64,000 nt of DNA. Origin: a virus. The position numbers were made by a program, and so were the translations under genes. How positions within the stretch are numbered: position 1 is the first letter of the stretch; each line of letters opens with the position of its first letter. Below the pieces are notes generated by a model. That model was not told the DNA's origin. It ran no database searches and was given only the letters and a program-made list of their open reading frames with translations. Shown piece after piece: positions 33,384 to 41,478 of this stretch. The stretch is taken from positions 17,783-81,782 of IMG/VR virus record IMGVR_UViG_3300031565_014867. The stretch is one strand, 5' to 3'.

Positions 33384-33549
33384 CTGAAGCATTTCCTTCA
33401 GTCGGCCTGAAGTCAAACAGGAACCATGCGAAGCAAAACAGCGCGCAAGTGCGCAAGTATTCGGATGCAATTGCTACACACCTAGCCGTGTCCAACGCCA
33501 TCCCAACCGGACCGGCGCCGGGCATGTTCGCCCTAACTATGTGCTTAAC
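33384..33549 (-). promoter_or_regulatory. 166-nt regulatory leader, copy 2
   Basis: Same boundaries and length as 28890-29055: GTTAAGCACATAGTTAGGG at the distal end and the hairpin CTGAAGGAAATGCTTCAG at the gene-proximal end, 44 bases before ATG 33340. Equal length despite a divergent middle argues for constraint on spacing. Confidence 0.65.
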
Positions 33550-34181
33550 CGATGGCGCTGAAGTACGGCATGAAACCATGCCGGTAGCAACACGCGCTTA
33601 ACCGTATGGTTTCCGCTAGTGTTCGCATGTCGCAGGCACGTTGCGATCGAGTGACTGCACCATGCCACGCGAACCAGGGGCCCCGATGCCTTCTGTTCAC
33701 TCATTGCGATACATCCCCTGCTTGTCGCTCCATGCTGCGTGCGGTTTTTCTTCACGGTTCATTCGTTCTCCGAGCGAGCAGTCTCCTCCCAAGTTCCGTG
33801 TTCACGCAGCATCTCGTGACGCCAGCGCGAACACAGCAGCTTTCGATACAGTGGATTACTCAACGACAAGGCAGGTGTGTGTGTCTTGGCTCTCAAACGA
33901 CGGCCATCGACGGGCGAGTGCGCGGCCGCCGGTGGTCATCGTGGCATTCGGAGCCGAAGCAGCCACGTTCTGTTCCTTCGGAGGCCAGGATTGCGCGCAC
34001 CGTGAGCGCAACAGGGCACCGGTTCGACGGCGACCATGCGACTGCGTGGCGCAGCCAGGTCAACGTCGGGTCAACACGGCAGGAAGATCACAGATGCAAG
34101 CGACAAGGATGCAGGTAGGTGGGCACGATCCATTTGGGCAGTTGCGGTCCGGCCGCCCCTTCGGGTCGATCGTGTTGTGGC

Positions 34182-34279
34182 AGGTGTAGTTATTCGTAAG
34201 CGCCAAATGGGGTCCAAGCGCGAATCAAGCGCGCCCTCGGGGTGGTCTGTTCTGACCCACCCCGAAGCGCTAAGCGCCG
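34182..34279 (-). ncRNA. Structured repeat element, copy II, downstream of the exonuclease gene
   Basis: Related to 29689-29792. It contains a perfect 8-bp hairpin (34238-34264, CGGGGTGG with CCACCCCG) around an 11-base loop, plus repeated GCGCTT motifs. It begins 18 bases past the stop codon of the leftward exonuclease gene. Confidence 0.5.
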
Positions 34280-34297
34280 AGTGGCGGCAGTGTTTCG

Positions 34298-34918
34298 TCA
34301 GAACAAGTCCATTGTCACCATTGCACGGTACACCGCTGCTTCGGCCAGGGCATCACTCAGCGCATCGTGGGGATTCTCATTGGTGACGCGGAACCTGCGG
34401 CAGAGGGAGCCGAGGCCGACCTTGTTGAAAGGCAGCTTCTCGCCGGCGAAGGCGGCACGGTCGTTCATCGAGAGAGCTAGCAGGAAAGCATCACGGGCGT
34501 GGGAATGGAAGAGCGTCTGTTTCTCGTCGATGCCCAGCCAGGCCGTGAGAAATGCAGACTCGAAGGCCCAGTTGTGGGCCAGGGGCACCAGCGTCTTGCC
34601 GGCCGGCAGATCGAGCCGCTCCCACCATTCTCGCAGCAGATCGGCCACCTTGCCGGGATGCGGGGCATGGAGGATCAAGTCTTCGAGATTCAGACCGTGG
34701 ACCTGGGAGGCTTCACGCTCGGCCCGCTCCGGGTGGAGCGGACGGACGTTGTGATAGAACGGGCGGACGCCATGCAATGGTCGGATGTCGGAATCAAGCG
34801 GCACGACGGCGATCTGCAGAATCTCATGGTAGCCGGGCCGACGCCCGGTCGTTTCAAGATCGACCGACGCCAGCAGGTTGCCGTTGAGCGCAACAAGGCC
34901 CGAGTAGATGTTAGGCAT
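34298..34918 (-). CDS. DEDDh 3'-5' exonuclease (DnaQ-like)
   Basis: A 206-residue protein from ATG 34918. Exo I motif ASVDLETTGRRPGYHEILQI, Exo II region PLAHNWAFESAFL and Exo III NENPHDALSDALAEAAVYR give the full DEDDh set. It could proofread or process DNA for the phage replisome. Its start lies within the 3' end of the dNMP kinase gene (8-base overlap), so it is the last gene of the leftward replication operon. Confidence 0.85.
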   Translation of the reverse strand: MPNIYSGLVALNGNLLASVDLETTGRRPGYHEILQIAVVPLDSDIRPLHGVRPFYHNVRPLHPERAEREASQVHGLNLEDLILHAPHPGKVADLLREWWERLDLPAGKTLVPLAHNWAFESAFLTAWLGIDEKQTLFHSHARDAFLLALSMNDRAAFAGEKLPFNKVGLGSLCRRFRVTNENPHDALSDALAEAAVYRAMVTMDLF

Positions 34919-35582
34919 CAGTGGCAACCTCCACCTTGAGGTTTTCGGCACGGTCCTCTGGAGTCTGCTCGGGCCGGGGGCCACCACCGACCAGCCAGCA
35001 GGCGCAGCGGTCGGCCCAGACGCGAAGCCGACCGATGGATTTGCTGCTGCCGGCGTCGCCGCCGATCACGTAGTCCCATCCGTCGTAGCCCAAAAGCGCC
35101 CGGTCGGCGACGTCGGGGCCGGGACCGTAACCTGGGCGGACGATCTTCACCAGCACACCGCCCGACTTACGGATCGCCTCGGCTTCGTTGGGGAAGCGCA
35201 CGTCGGGGATGACCAGTACGTCGAGGTCGTGCCGGCCTTTCAAGAGGTAGTCCAGCCACGTCGGTTCGTAGACGTTCTCGCGGATCGCCTTGGTTCCCAT
35301 GTCGATCCAGATTTGTCGAGGACTCTTGCCGATCTCGGGCAGGACGACTTCGCGGTAGTGTTCGCCATCGCATGTCTCGTAGAACTCCGGCTCGCGCAGT
35401 CCTGCCCAACCATAGAGATCGTGGCAGACCTGCTTGAGCTTGTACGCGAATGACCGTTTGCCAATAGCGAAATGCGGGTCACGTTCGCGGCACGCCTCGA
35501 CGAGAAAGTTGGCGAATGTATCCTTGCCAACGCGTTTGTATGCCCCCAAGCCGATGATAAGCGTTGCTGTTGTTGTGTTCAT
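34911..35582 (-). CDS. Phage deoxynucleoside monophosphate kinase
   Basis: A 223-residue P-loop kinase from ATG 35582. The P-loop is LGAYKRVGKDTFANFL (GxxxxGKDT as in phage dNMP kinases), followed by FAYKLKQVCHDLYGW, the IWIDMGTKAIRENV region and the DVRFPNEAEAI segment conserved in this family. It would phosphorylate dNMPs (possibly modified ones) to feed replication. ATGA overlap with the HNH gene upstream. Confidence 0.8.
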   Translation of the reverse strand: MNTTTATLIIGLGAYKRVGKDTFANFLVEACRERDPHFAIGKRSFAYKLKQVCHDLYGWAGLREPEFYETCDGEHYREVVLPEIGKSPRQIWIDMGTKAIRENVYEPTWLDYLLKGRHDLDVLVIPDVRFPNEAEAIRKSGGVLVKIVRPGYGPGPDVADRALLGYDGWDYVIGGDAGSSKSIGRLRVWADRCACWLVGGGPRPEQTPEDRAENLKVEVATDA

Positions 35583-36094
35583 ACCGCAGTCCTCCCAGTA
35601 AGATAAGACCAGTTTCTGCCTTTGAGAATTGCCCCTATGGATGCTTTGCTCACGCCGTACTTGCGGGCGATGTCGATCCAGCGCATCTTGCCTTCGTGGC
35701 CCAGTATTTCGAGCACTTGCTTTTCTGTGAGCTTTGCCAGATGGTGCCGGGTTCCTCTGCACCGGCGACCTTTCTCGTGGCAATCCACCATGTTGTCGTG
35801 ATGCGTTCCGAGGAACAGGTGATGGGGATTCATGCACCTTGGGTTGTCGCACGTATGGCAGACAAGCAAGTCACCAGGTTGCTTTCCGTAATGATCGAGG
35901 TACGCGATTCGAGTTGCCGTGAATTGGACATTGTTGATCCACACCAGCGGGTAACCAGAACCACCGATTCGACCTTGCCAAGGCCAACAATCGTGCTTGG
36001 GCCCTTTCTTGACTTTGGCCCACAAGTTGTCCCGCTGTTTCTGCGAAAGACATGGTGGAAGTGGCAGCACGTTGTGCGTTGTTGGTGTGGACAT
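35579..36094 (-). CDS. HNH homing endonuclease
   Basis: A 171-residue protein from ATG 36094 (GAGGT seven bases upstream). The HNH core is LLVCHTCDNPRCMNPHHLFLG followed by THHDNM and a C-terminal helix-turn-helix (WIDIARKYGVSKASIGAILK) for DNA recognition, together typical of free-standing phage homing endonucleases. It sits between primase-helicase and dNMP kinase, overlapping the kinase by ATGA. The longer frame upstream is unrelated. Confidence 0.85.
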   Translation of the reverse strand: MSTPTTHNVLPLPPCLSQKQRDNLWAKVKKGPKHDCWPWQGRIGGSGYPLVWINNVQFTATRIAYLDHYGKQPGDLLVCHTCDNPRCMNPHHLFLGTHHDNMVDCHEKGRRCRGTRHHLAKLTEKQVLEILGHEGKMRWIDIARKYGVSKASIGAILKGRNWSYLTGRTAV

Positions 36095-36197
36095 GAGATT
36101 ACCTCTTGAACAAGAGTCAACGTCGCCAAGGTGGGACCGGTGTGCGCCGGTGGACGACAGGGTGAGAAGTGAGTAAAGGAAAGGACCAGAGGAAGAC

Positions 36198-39074
36198 TCA
36201 ATCGCCTTCAAGCCGCAGCTTGCCGTCGATGCGGACGTATCGCTTGGCGTCTGCCGGCAACGTCCCTGGCTTCTCCCAGGCGAGGTTGCCGATGAACTTC
36301 TTGTTGTCCGTCCCTGCACCAACCGGGAATCGCGTGGGCATCGCGCGGGAAGTCTTGATCTTGCCCCATTGATGACAGTCCTCGGCCGGAAGCCACTTAT
36401 GGAATGCTCCGTGGAACTCGGCAAGCAGCACCTTCGAGCCGGGGACCTCATGGCAGTGCTCGGCCAGGAACTCCTCCAACGCATTGCGCGAGAACTGCTC
36501 GGCCTCTTGCTTGTGTCCGGTCGCCACGATAGGGATGCGCAGCCGACCCACGACAGGCGGCAGGTGCAGGTCCACTAACGTCCGCATGAAATGCGATGCC
36601 TCTTCTTCGAGCTTGCCCAGCAGAACCTTCTTAGGGATTTCTTCCACCAGGTCTGGAACGTAGATCATCGTGATACGGGTATCGCCGGGAAAGATCGGGC
36701 AGGCATCTTGTCGGTTGGCACACTGTATCCAGTGCGTCGTGTTGGGTTGCGAGTAACTGTCGGTCCGCATCTTGCGAATCGAAATCGTTCTGCCCGTGAC
36801 CCATTCCTTGATCCGATTGTGCGCCGAGGCCCCGGCCACGCTGATGTTCTTTTCCTCGACGACGCAGAGCACGGCGTTTGCCAGTTCACCGTTGAAGTCG
36901 TTCTTGTTCGTCAAGGACCGGTCCGCGAAAACGACTCCCGAAGTCATCAACAGACTGATTGCTTCGTGCAGGATCGACTTGCCGCTGTTCTCCGGGCCAA
37001 AGAGAAAGAGGTATGGCAGCGGCTCGAACGGATCACGCAGCAGGCAGGCGGTCCACGCCAATAGGTAGTCAGCGCCCGACTTGATGTTGGCTCGCTCGGC
37101 CCACGGCAGTTTGCGCAACGATGGTGTGAGGTCTTGACCGATGTGCTGGAGAATCTTGTCCCAATGCGGATGTTGGGGAACCTGGTCGTCAACCAGTTCG
37201 ACCGGTTGATACCGATACTGGGCCGCTTCAAGGTTCCAGCGCCGATTGCCGGGGTACTCGGGTTGGAACGGCAGGTTGACCAACTCCCATGCTTTCAAGA
37301 TGGCTCCACCCATGATGATGTCGGCCTCGGCCTTCTTGCAGCCGAGGGCCATCAGAGCCGACCTCACGTCATCCTTCGGCTGGCGAATCCAACGGCCGTT
37401 CTGCACCCTCCCCATCCAGCCCGCCCGCTCACCGGCCGGAGTGTAGAGACATCGAAGGGCATTGTCATGCTCCGCAGCATCGAGGTCTTCCTTCCTCTGT
37501 TCGGTGTGTACGTTGCACACCCGCTCCCACCAACCACGTCCTTTTGCCCAACCCTCGCCCGGCTTCTGGTCGACTATAGGGTCAGGATCGCCCAAAATCT
37601 CCATTTCGACACCGTCGAGAATTACCAAGACGCGATCGTCGTCGGTCCTCTTGACTTCTGCCCCCTGCTTGCGCCACTTTTCGAGGGGGTCGGCAGCGCG
37701 ATTCCTTCCAGTTCCATTACCCTCTCGGTGCTTTATCAGCACAACGAGTTGACCATTCTTGTTCTTCTTGAGCTTGGCTTCACGGTCCAGCCACTTCTCG
37801 TCGAGTTCGATTTTCTGGCCGAGGGCCTCCGCCGCTTTGAGTGCGTCCCTGGCACGGTCGAACTGAAATGTGCCATCGGACAATTCCGCACCGCCGGCGA
37901 CCCTTGCTGCCAAGGCCAGGTCGGGCAGACGATTGAAGTAGCAGCACGTCCACCCCTCGCCATCCTGTTCCCACGTCTCAGCCTCCGCGATGCCGGGCGA
38001 AAAGCGAAAGACGCGCCACGCGCCGTCGAGCATCGGGAACATGAAGCAGTTCGGCGTGGCCCGGTCGTTACCTTCCGAGATCGTCCTAAAGATACCCCTC
38101 AGTCCCAGTTCGCGCCGTTTGTCGGGGTCATCGATCAAGTTGGCCAGGACCTTTGTGTGAGTTTGCAGCAGGTGGTGGTCGGTGGTCCATACTGTGGAGA
38201 ACCTGCTCGTGGTCAATTCGTCGATAAGGGCTTTGTGCTTGTCATCCAGCAGTACGGTGGTGCGTGACGAAGCTAATGCCTCAAACGGGTCGAGATGCTC
38301 GTCGGCCACGGCCTGGACGCGAACCTTGGCACGACGACGGGTGACGACTTCCACATGGTCTCGCCAATTGGCCGGCAGGTCGGTCACCGACAGTCCCTTC
38401 TCGGCGGCTGCGAGCAGTTCCAATCCCCGGTTTTCCGGGGTCATCTTCCGTGCCCAAATCCAAAGCAGTCCGCCGCAGCAGTCGATCTGGCTGGCAAAGT
38501 CGAAACCTGTTTCGTTCGACATCATCCCGAGGATCGCCCGCGCCAGTGCGGCGTGCTCCGTATGGTTGTTCGTCGGGATGCCCTCTTCGTCGAAGTAGAC
38601 ATAGAGATGAAGGCCGTTGCCGCCGGTGCTCCGGCGGGCCTCGACGTAAGGCAGGTCTTCGGCCGCTTTGCGAATCTCGGCGAGTTGCTCGTAGGTCACG
38701 CCAATCCCAGCCGCGTGCCCAGTAATACTGTCGAAGTCGAAGCCCACCCAACGCGATCGCCGGGCTTGCCAGTCCCAGCCCGTGCAGCCGATCGCATCGG
38801 CGTGCAGGTCCAACGGCCACGTCATTTCATAGTCGCGGAACTCGGGATCAGCGTGGGCGTTCTTCGGAATACGGATGTTCCACCACTCGTCGACACCATC
38901 CGTGTACGTGTTTCGTTTGCCAGTGACCGGCTCGCCCTTGCCGGCGGCCACGTTGATCTGCGTTTCCATTGCCGGCGTCCAGCGGTCCAGCAGATCGGGA
39001 CCGTTGTGCGAAGCACGCCGCGCGCGGAAGAACGATCGCAGCGATTCGGTGACCGTGGGCATAATGCCCTCCAC
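36198..39074 (-). CDS. Primase-helicase (AEP primase plus D5-like SF3 helicase)
   Basis: A 958-residue replication initiator. The N-terminal archaeo-eukaryotic primase shows the DxD motif WVGFDFDSITGH (about residue 110) and the sxH motif STGGNGLHLYVYFDE (about 150). The C-terminal D5/SF3 helicase has Walker A FLFGPENSGKSILHE (about 670), Walker B LCVVEEKN, and sensor THWIQCANRQDACP. It makes primers and unwinds DNA for the phage. It reads from promoter-like element B at 39161. ATG 39074 is used, though one at 39062 is also possible. Confidence 0.9.
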   Translation of the reverse strand: MEGIMPTVTESLRSFFRARRASHNGPDLLDRWTPAMETQINVAAGKGEPVTGKRNTYTDGVDEWWNIRIPKNAHADPEFRDYEMTWPLDLHADAIGCTGWDWQARRSRWVGFDFDSITGHAAGIGVTYEQLAEIRKAAEDLPYVEARRSTGGNGLHLYVYFDEEGIPTNNHTEHAALARAILGMMSNETGFDFASQIDCCGGLLWIWARKMTPENRGLELLAAAEKGLSVTDLPANWRDHVEVVTRRRAKVRVQAVADEHLDPFEALASSRTTVLLDDKHKALIDELTTSRFSTVWTTDHHLLQTHTKVLANLIDDPDKRRELGLRGIFRTISEGNDRATPNCFMFPMLDGAWRVFRFSPGIAEAETWEQDGEGWTCCYFNRLPDLALAARVAGGAELSDGTFQFDRARDALKAAEALGQKIELDEKWLDREAKLKKNKNGQLVVLIKHREGNGTGRNRAADPLEKWRKQGAEVKRTDDDRVLVILDGVEMEILGDPDPIVDQKPGEGWAKGRGWWERVCNVHTEQRKEDLDAAEHDNALRCLYTPAGERAGWMGRVQNGRWIRQPKDDVRSALMALGCKKAEADIIMGGAILKAWELVNLPFQPEYPGNRRWNLEAAQYRYQPVELVDDQVPQHPHWDKILQHIGQDLTPSLRKLPWAERANIKSGADYLLAWTACLLRDPFEPLPYLFLFGPENSGKSILHEAISLLMTSGVVFADRSLTNKNDFNGELANAVLCVVEEKNISVAGASAHNRIKEWVTGRTISIRKMRTDSYSQPNTTHWIQCANRQDACPIFPGDTRITMIYVPDLVEEIPKKVLLGKLEEEASHFMRTLVDLHLPPVVGRLRIPIVATGHKQEAEQFSRNALEEFLAEHCHEVPGSKVLLAEFHGAFHKWLPAEDCHQWGKIKTSRAMPTRFPVGAGTDNKKFIGNLAWEKPGTLPADAKRYVRIDGKLRLEGD

Positions 39075-39160
39075 AAGACATGGGGAGTGAGGTGGGGCGG
39101 GACGAGGAGCGGGACGAGGAGCGGGCGTACCTTGCGAACGAAGGCACGACTTCCTAGATG

Positions 39161-39206
39161 TCTACTAAAGTAAAGTAATTCCGAGGGGGGTCTGTTTCGA
39201 GAATCT
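39161..39206 (-). promoter_or_regulatory. 46-nt conserved element, copy B (primase operon)
   Basis: On the minus strand: TCGAAACA, a C6 run, then AATTACTTTACTTTAGTAGA, aligning without gaps to copies A and C. It lies 86 nt before the primase-helicase ATG. Confidence 0.75.
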
Positions 39207-39313
39207 CCAGAATTCTTGGAATCTCCCGACACCAGTGCGATTACGCCGCGTCAGTGGGCCGTTTATGCGGGCTCGTGCCGCGTCGAATAGCAACGTCTTT
39301 GGTGCTTTCTTGT

Positions 39314-39359
39314 AATATCTCGAAACAGCCCCCCGTCAAAATCACTTTACTTTAGTAGA
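39314..39359 (+). promoter_or_regulatory. 46-nt conserved element, copy C (ParB operon)
   Basis: On the plus strand: TCGAAACA, a C6 run, then AATCACTTTACTTTAGTAGA. It lies 21 nt before ATG 39381 of the ParB-like gene. Confidence 0.75.
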
Positions 39360-39380
39360 TACGCTTCGGAAGGGAGCAAC

Positions 39381-40280
39381 ATGCAGGACAAAGCGGCGGA
39401 CATTCCGATCGACCAAATCACCGAGCCGAGAACCGTGCTGCGCCTTGTGGATAAGGACTCGGTGGAGTACCTCGAAATGCGCGACTCGATTGCCGCCGAG
39501 GGCTTTTGGAACTCGATCTCGGTCCGTCCGGCGAAGGACGACGGCAAGTACGAGATCATCGACGGTCTATACCGCTATACCTGCGCACGCGAGTTGAGTC
39601 TGCAGTCGATCCCCTGCATCATCAAGTACAAACTCTCGGATGATGCGGTGCTTGCCGCACAGATTCAAGCAAATGCCATTCGGCCGGAGACGAAGCCGGT
39701 GGAGTTCGCCCGGCAAATGAAGCGGATGTTGACCCGTCGTCCCGAGATGACGTTCGACGAATTGGCCCACCTGATCCACAAGTCGCCAAGCTGGGTGCGG
39801 AAGACCCTTGGGTTGCTCCGGCTCGTCCGCAAATCGCGGAAGATGGTCGATCGGGGTGAAATTGCGATCCAATCTGCCTACATGCTGGCCAAGATTCCGC
39901 ATCACCTTCAAGCGGGCTACCTCGACCCGGCTCGGACACTGCCAAGCCGGGAGTTTCGAGCGCTGGCGGCCAGTGTCATCAAACAGTACACCGAGGCGGT
40001 TAAGCAAGGGAGGATGAAAGCGTTTTGGTGTGGCGAGTTCCGGCCGCAGGCCCACCTCCGTTCGTTACGCGACATCCAATCGGAAACGCAACGGCAGGAA
40101 GTGGGCGCGTTGCTCGTCACGGCAGAGCAATGCAAAACGCCCGTGGACGGATTCTACGCCGCCTTGCGCTGGGCCATGCACTTGGATCGTCAGAGCGTCG
40201 AGGACCAAGAGCGATCCGCCCTCGCCCGTTTACGACAATCACTGCCCGAAGAAAGTGAGGTGCAACATGTGACCGACTAG
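39381..40280 (+). CDS. ParB/Srx-like DNA-binding protein
   Basis: A 299-residue ParB-family protein. The N-terminal ParB domain has LEMRDSIAAEGFWNSISVRP and YEIIDGLYRYTCARELS in place of the usual GxRRxxA box. A helix-turn-helix follows (MTFDELAHLIHKSPSWVRKT) and a helical C-terminus. It could be a partition protein or a transcription regulator of the adjoining divergent promoters. It is the first gene of the rightward replication operon, just behind element C. Confidence 0.8.
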   Translation: MQDKAADIPIDQITEPRTVLRLVDKDSVEYLEMRDSIAAEGFWNSISVRPAKDDGKYEIIDGLYRYTCARELSLQSIPCIIKYKLSDDAVLAAQIQANAIRPETKPVEFARQMKRMLTRRPEMTFDELAHLIHKSPSWVRKTLGLLRLVRKSRKMVDRGEIAIQSAYMLAKIPHHLQAGYLDPARTLPSREFRALAASVIKQYTEAVKQGRMKAFWCGEFRPQAHLRSLRDIQSETQRQEVGALLVTAEQCKTPVDGFYAALRWAMHLDRQSVEDQERSALARLRQSLPEESEVQHVTD

Positions 40281-40351
40281 CCGCTGCCCGCCCGCCAACT
40301 CCTCCCTCCTCATCTTTTCCCACCCCATCCTCTCTTCTTTAGGACCATGCT

Positions 40352-41080
40352 ATGTCCACATCTACCGATCTGGTTCCCGTCGACATGACCCAGTTGCCTT
40401 CCACGCAGGTCGGCAGCGACGAAACCTTCAACGAGTTGGCCAAGAGCGGCGACTTCCTCGGCCGTTTGCAACTCTTCACCAAGGGCAAGGCGATCGACAA
40501 GGGCCTGATCCGGCCCGGCCATTACGGCATCCCCGAGTCGGGTGACGAGATCGTCGATCTGGGCGACACGATCGATGTCGTCCCGCTGGCACGTCGGCCG
40601 AAGGCGATCGACATGAACGACAAGGAAGCCATCATCGTCTGCCACGACCACGAGTCGGACGAGTTCAAGCGGATCGCGGCGCAGTCGCTCGAAAAGGAGT
40701 CGCACTGCATGTACGGCCCCAGCTTCCTCGTCTTCGAGCGGTCCAGCGGCCGGCTGCTGGAGTTCTTCTGTGGCTCGAAGAGCACACGTGGCGAAGCGAA
40801 GAAGATATACCCGTACCTGCCGCTCACCGAGGCCGACATCGCGGCCCGCGAGCTGTCCGGCGCGGAGCCGCACGGCCCGTTGCCGCTCACACTCAAGAGC
40901 CGGTTGGTTGAGAAGGGCACGTATTCGTGGCACGTTCCGGTCGTGGTGAAGTGCTCGACGCCGTTCACGAACCTGCCGTCGATGGCGGCCATCGTGCGGG
41001 AGATCGAGAAGTTCGTCAACGTCAAGGACGACGGCGTGGAGAAGGTCTCCGAGGAACAGGCGAATCGACGCGCCCGCTGA
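40352..41080 (+). CDS. Conserved phage replication-module protein, unknown function
   Basis: A 242-residue protein. It begins with an acidic helix (ETFNELAKSGDFLGRLQLFT), followed by beta-rich sequence (HYGIPESGDEIVDLGDTIDV, MYGPSFLVFERSSGRLLEFF) and a strand YSWHVPVVVKCSTPF near the end. The fold and position, next to the replication genes, would fit a single-strand DNA-binding or recombination accessory protein, but I cannot name a family. Confidence 0.65.
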   Translation: MSTSTDLVPVDMTQLPSTQVGSDETFNELAKSGDFLGRLQLFTKGKAIDKGLIRPGHYGIPESGDEIVDLGDTIDVVPLARRPKAIDMNDKEAIIVCHDHESDEFKRIAAQSLEKESHCMYGPSFLVFERSSGRLLEFFCGSKSTRGEAKKIYPYLPLTEADIAARELSGAEPHGPLPLTLKSRLVEKGTYSWHVPVVVKCSTPFTNLPSMAAIVREIEKFVNVKDDGVEKVSEEQANRRAR

Positions 41081-41139
41081 TCGGATGCGTCGGGACCGGA
41101 CTTCTCTGCATTTCCCACACGCTTTCCTGGAGCCACGCT

Positions 41140-41346
41140 ATGAAAGCCGTTACCGCTACGTTTCTGTCAGTCATACTGGTCGTCTCTTTCGGCTGTGAAT
41201 TCTCGCAGTCGCCAGCCGTTCACCCCACATCTCCGCTGCAACGTAGCGACAACATGGATGTGAATCCCGACGAAACGGATTCTCCATTCCAACTGCTCGA
41301 AGGCTACCAGGTTCGTCCGGCCCGGAAGCGAGACCAGACGGCGTAG
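41140..41346 (+). CDS. Small lipoprotein
   Basis: A 68-residue protein with an N-terminal signal (FLSVILVVSFGC) ending in a lipobox-like cysteine, then a short Pro/Ser/Asp-rich mature part. GGAG precedes the ATG. Function unknown; small lipoproteins in phages often block superinfection or affect lysis. Confidence 0.6.
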   Translation: MKAVTATFLSVILVVSFGCEFSQSPAVHPTSPLQRSDNMDVNPDETDSPFQLLEGYQVRPARKRDQTA

Positions 41347-41354
41347 TCGCTGAT

Positions 41355-41422
41355 GCTGGGAGTTTCTCAGCAGACCCCGTTGCCGAATGGGGCACGCGCG
41401 GGTTCGATTCCCGCACGGGGTC
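41355..41422 (+). ncRNA. tRNA-like structure without anticodon arm, preceded by a hairpin
   Basis: A 7-bp acceptor-like stem (ACCCCGT at 41374-41380 with ACGGGGT at 41415-41421), extendable by G41373:C41422, encloses one hairpin (TGCC-GAATGG-GGCA) and a perfect T-arm (GCGGG, loop TTCGATT, CCCGC at 41398-41414) abutting the acceptor exactly as in tRNA. There is no room for an anticodon arm, and CCA is not encoded. A 7-bp hairpin (GCTGGGA-GTT-TCTCAGC at 41355-41371) lies just upstream. It could be a decayed tRNA or a functional RNA-processing signal for RNase P/Z. Confidence 0.65.
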
Positions 41423-41478
41423 TTTTCCTACCCTCCCCCTATCCCACCTATCGCGTTCTGCGAACAACCGAGTTTTCC

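Larger units (their letters stand above)
33341..34297. other. Long intergenic region
   Basis: About 950 bases without a convincing gene. It contains regulatory leader copy 2, a CGGCATG-AAAC-CATGCCG hairpin at 33566-33583, and structured element copy II near the right end. The two rightward reading frames of 170-182 codons (33606-34189) are Arg/Ser/Cys-rich and do not look like real protein. It could hold a promoter for the accessory cluster or an origin. Confidence 0.4.
39075..39380. other. Divergent promoter region between the two replication operons
   Basis: A 306-base control region between primase-helicase (minus) and the ParB-like gene (plus). It holds elements B and C as an inverted pair about 107 bases apart, each pointing to its own gene. 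No gene fits here. Confidence 0.7.

Noticed and set aside
33606-34189. Two rightward open frames of 170 and 182 codons
   Set aside because: Composition is Arg/Ser/Cys/His-rich without protein pattern or ribosome site; they lie in a gene-free control region.
39161-39359. Elements B and C as terminal inverted repeats of an insertion sequence
   Set aside because: No transposase lies between them, and a third single copy stands in front of the late operon, which fits a promoter or operator better.
41347-41425. A complete tRNA gene using the upstream hairpin as D-arm
   Set aside because: The acceptor pairs perfectly with ACCCCGT at 41374, which lies after the supposed D-arm, so no full cloverleaf can form.
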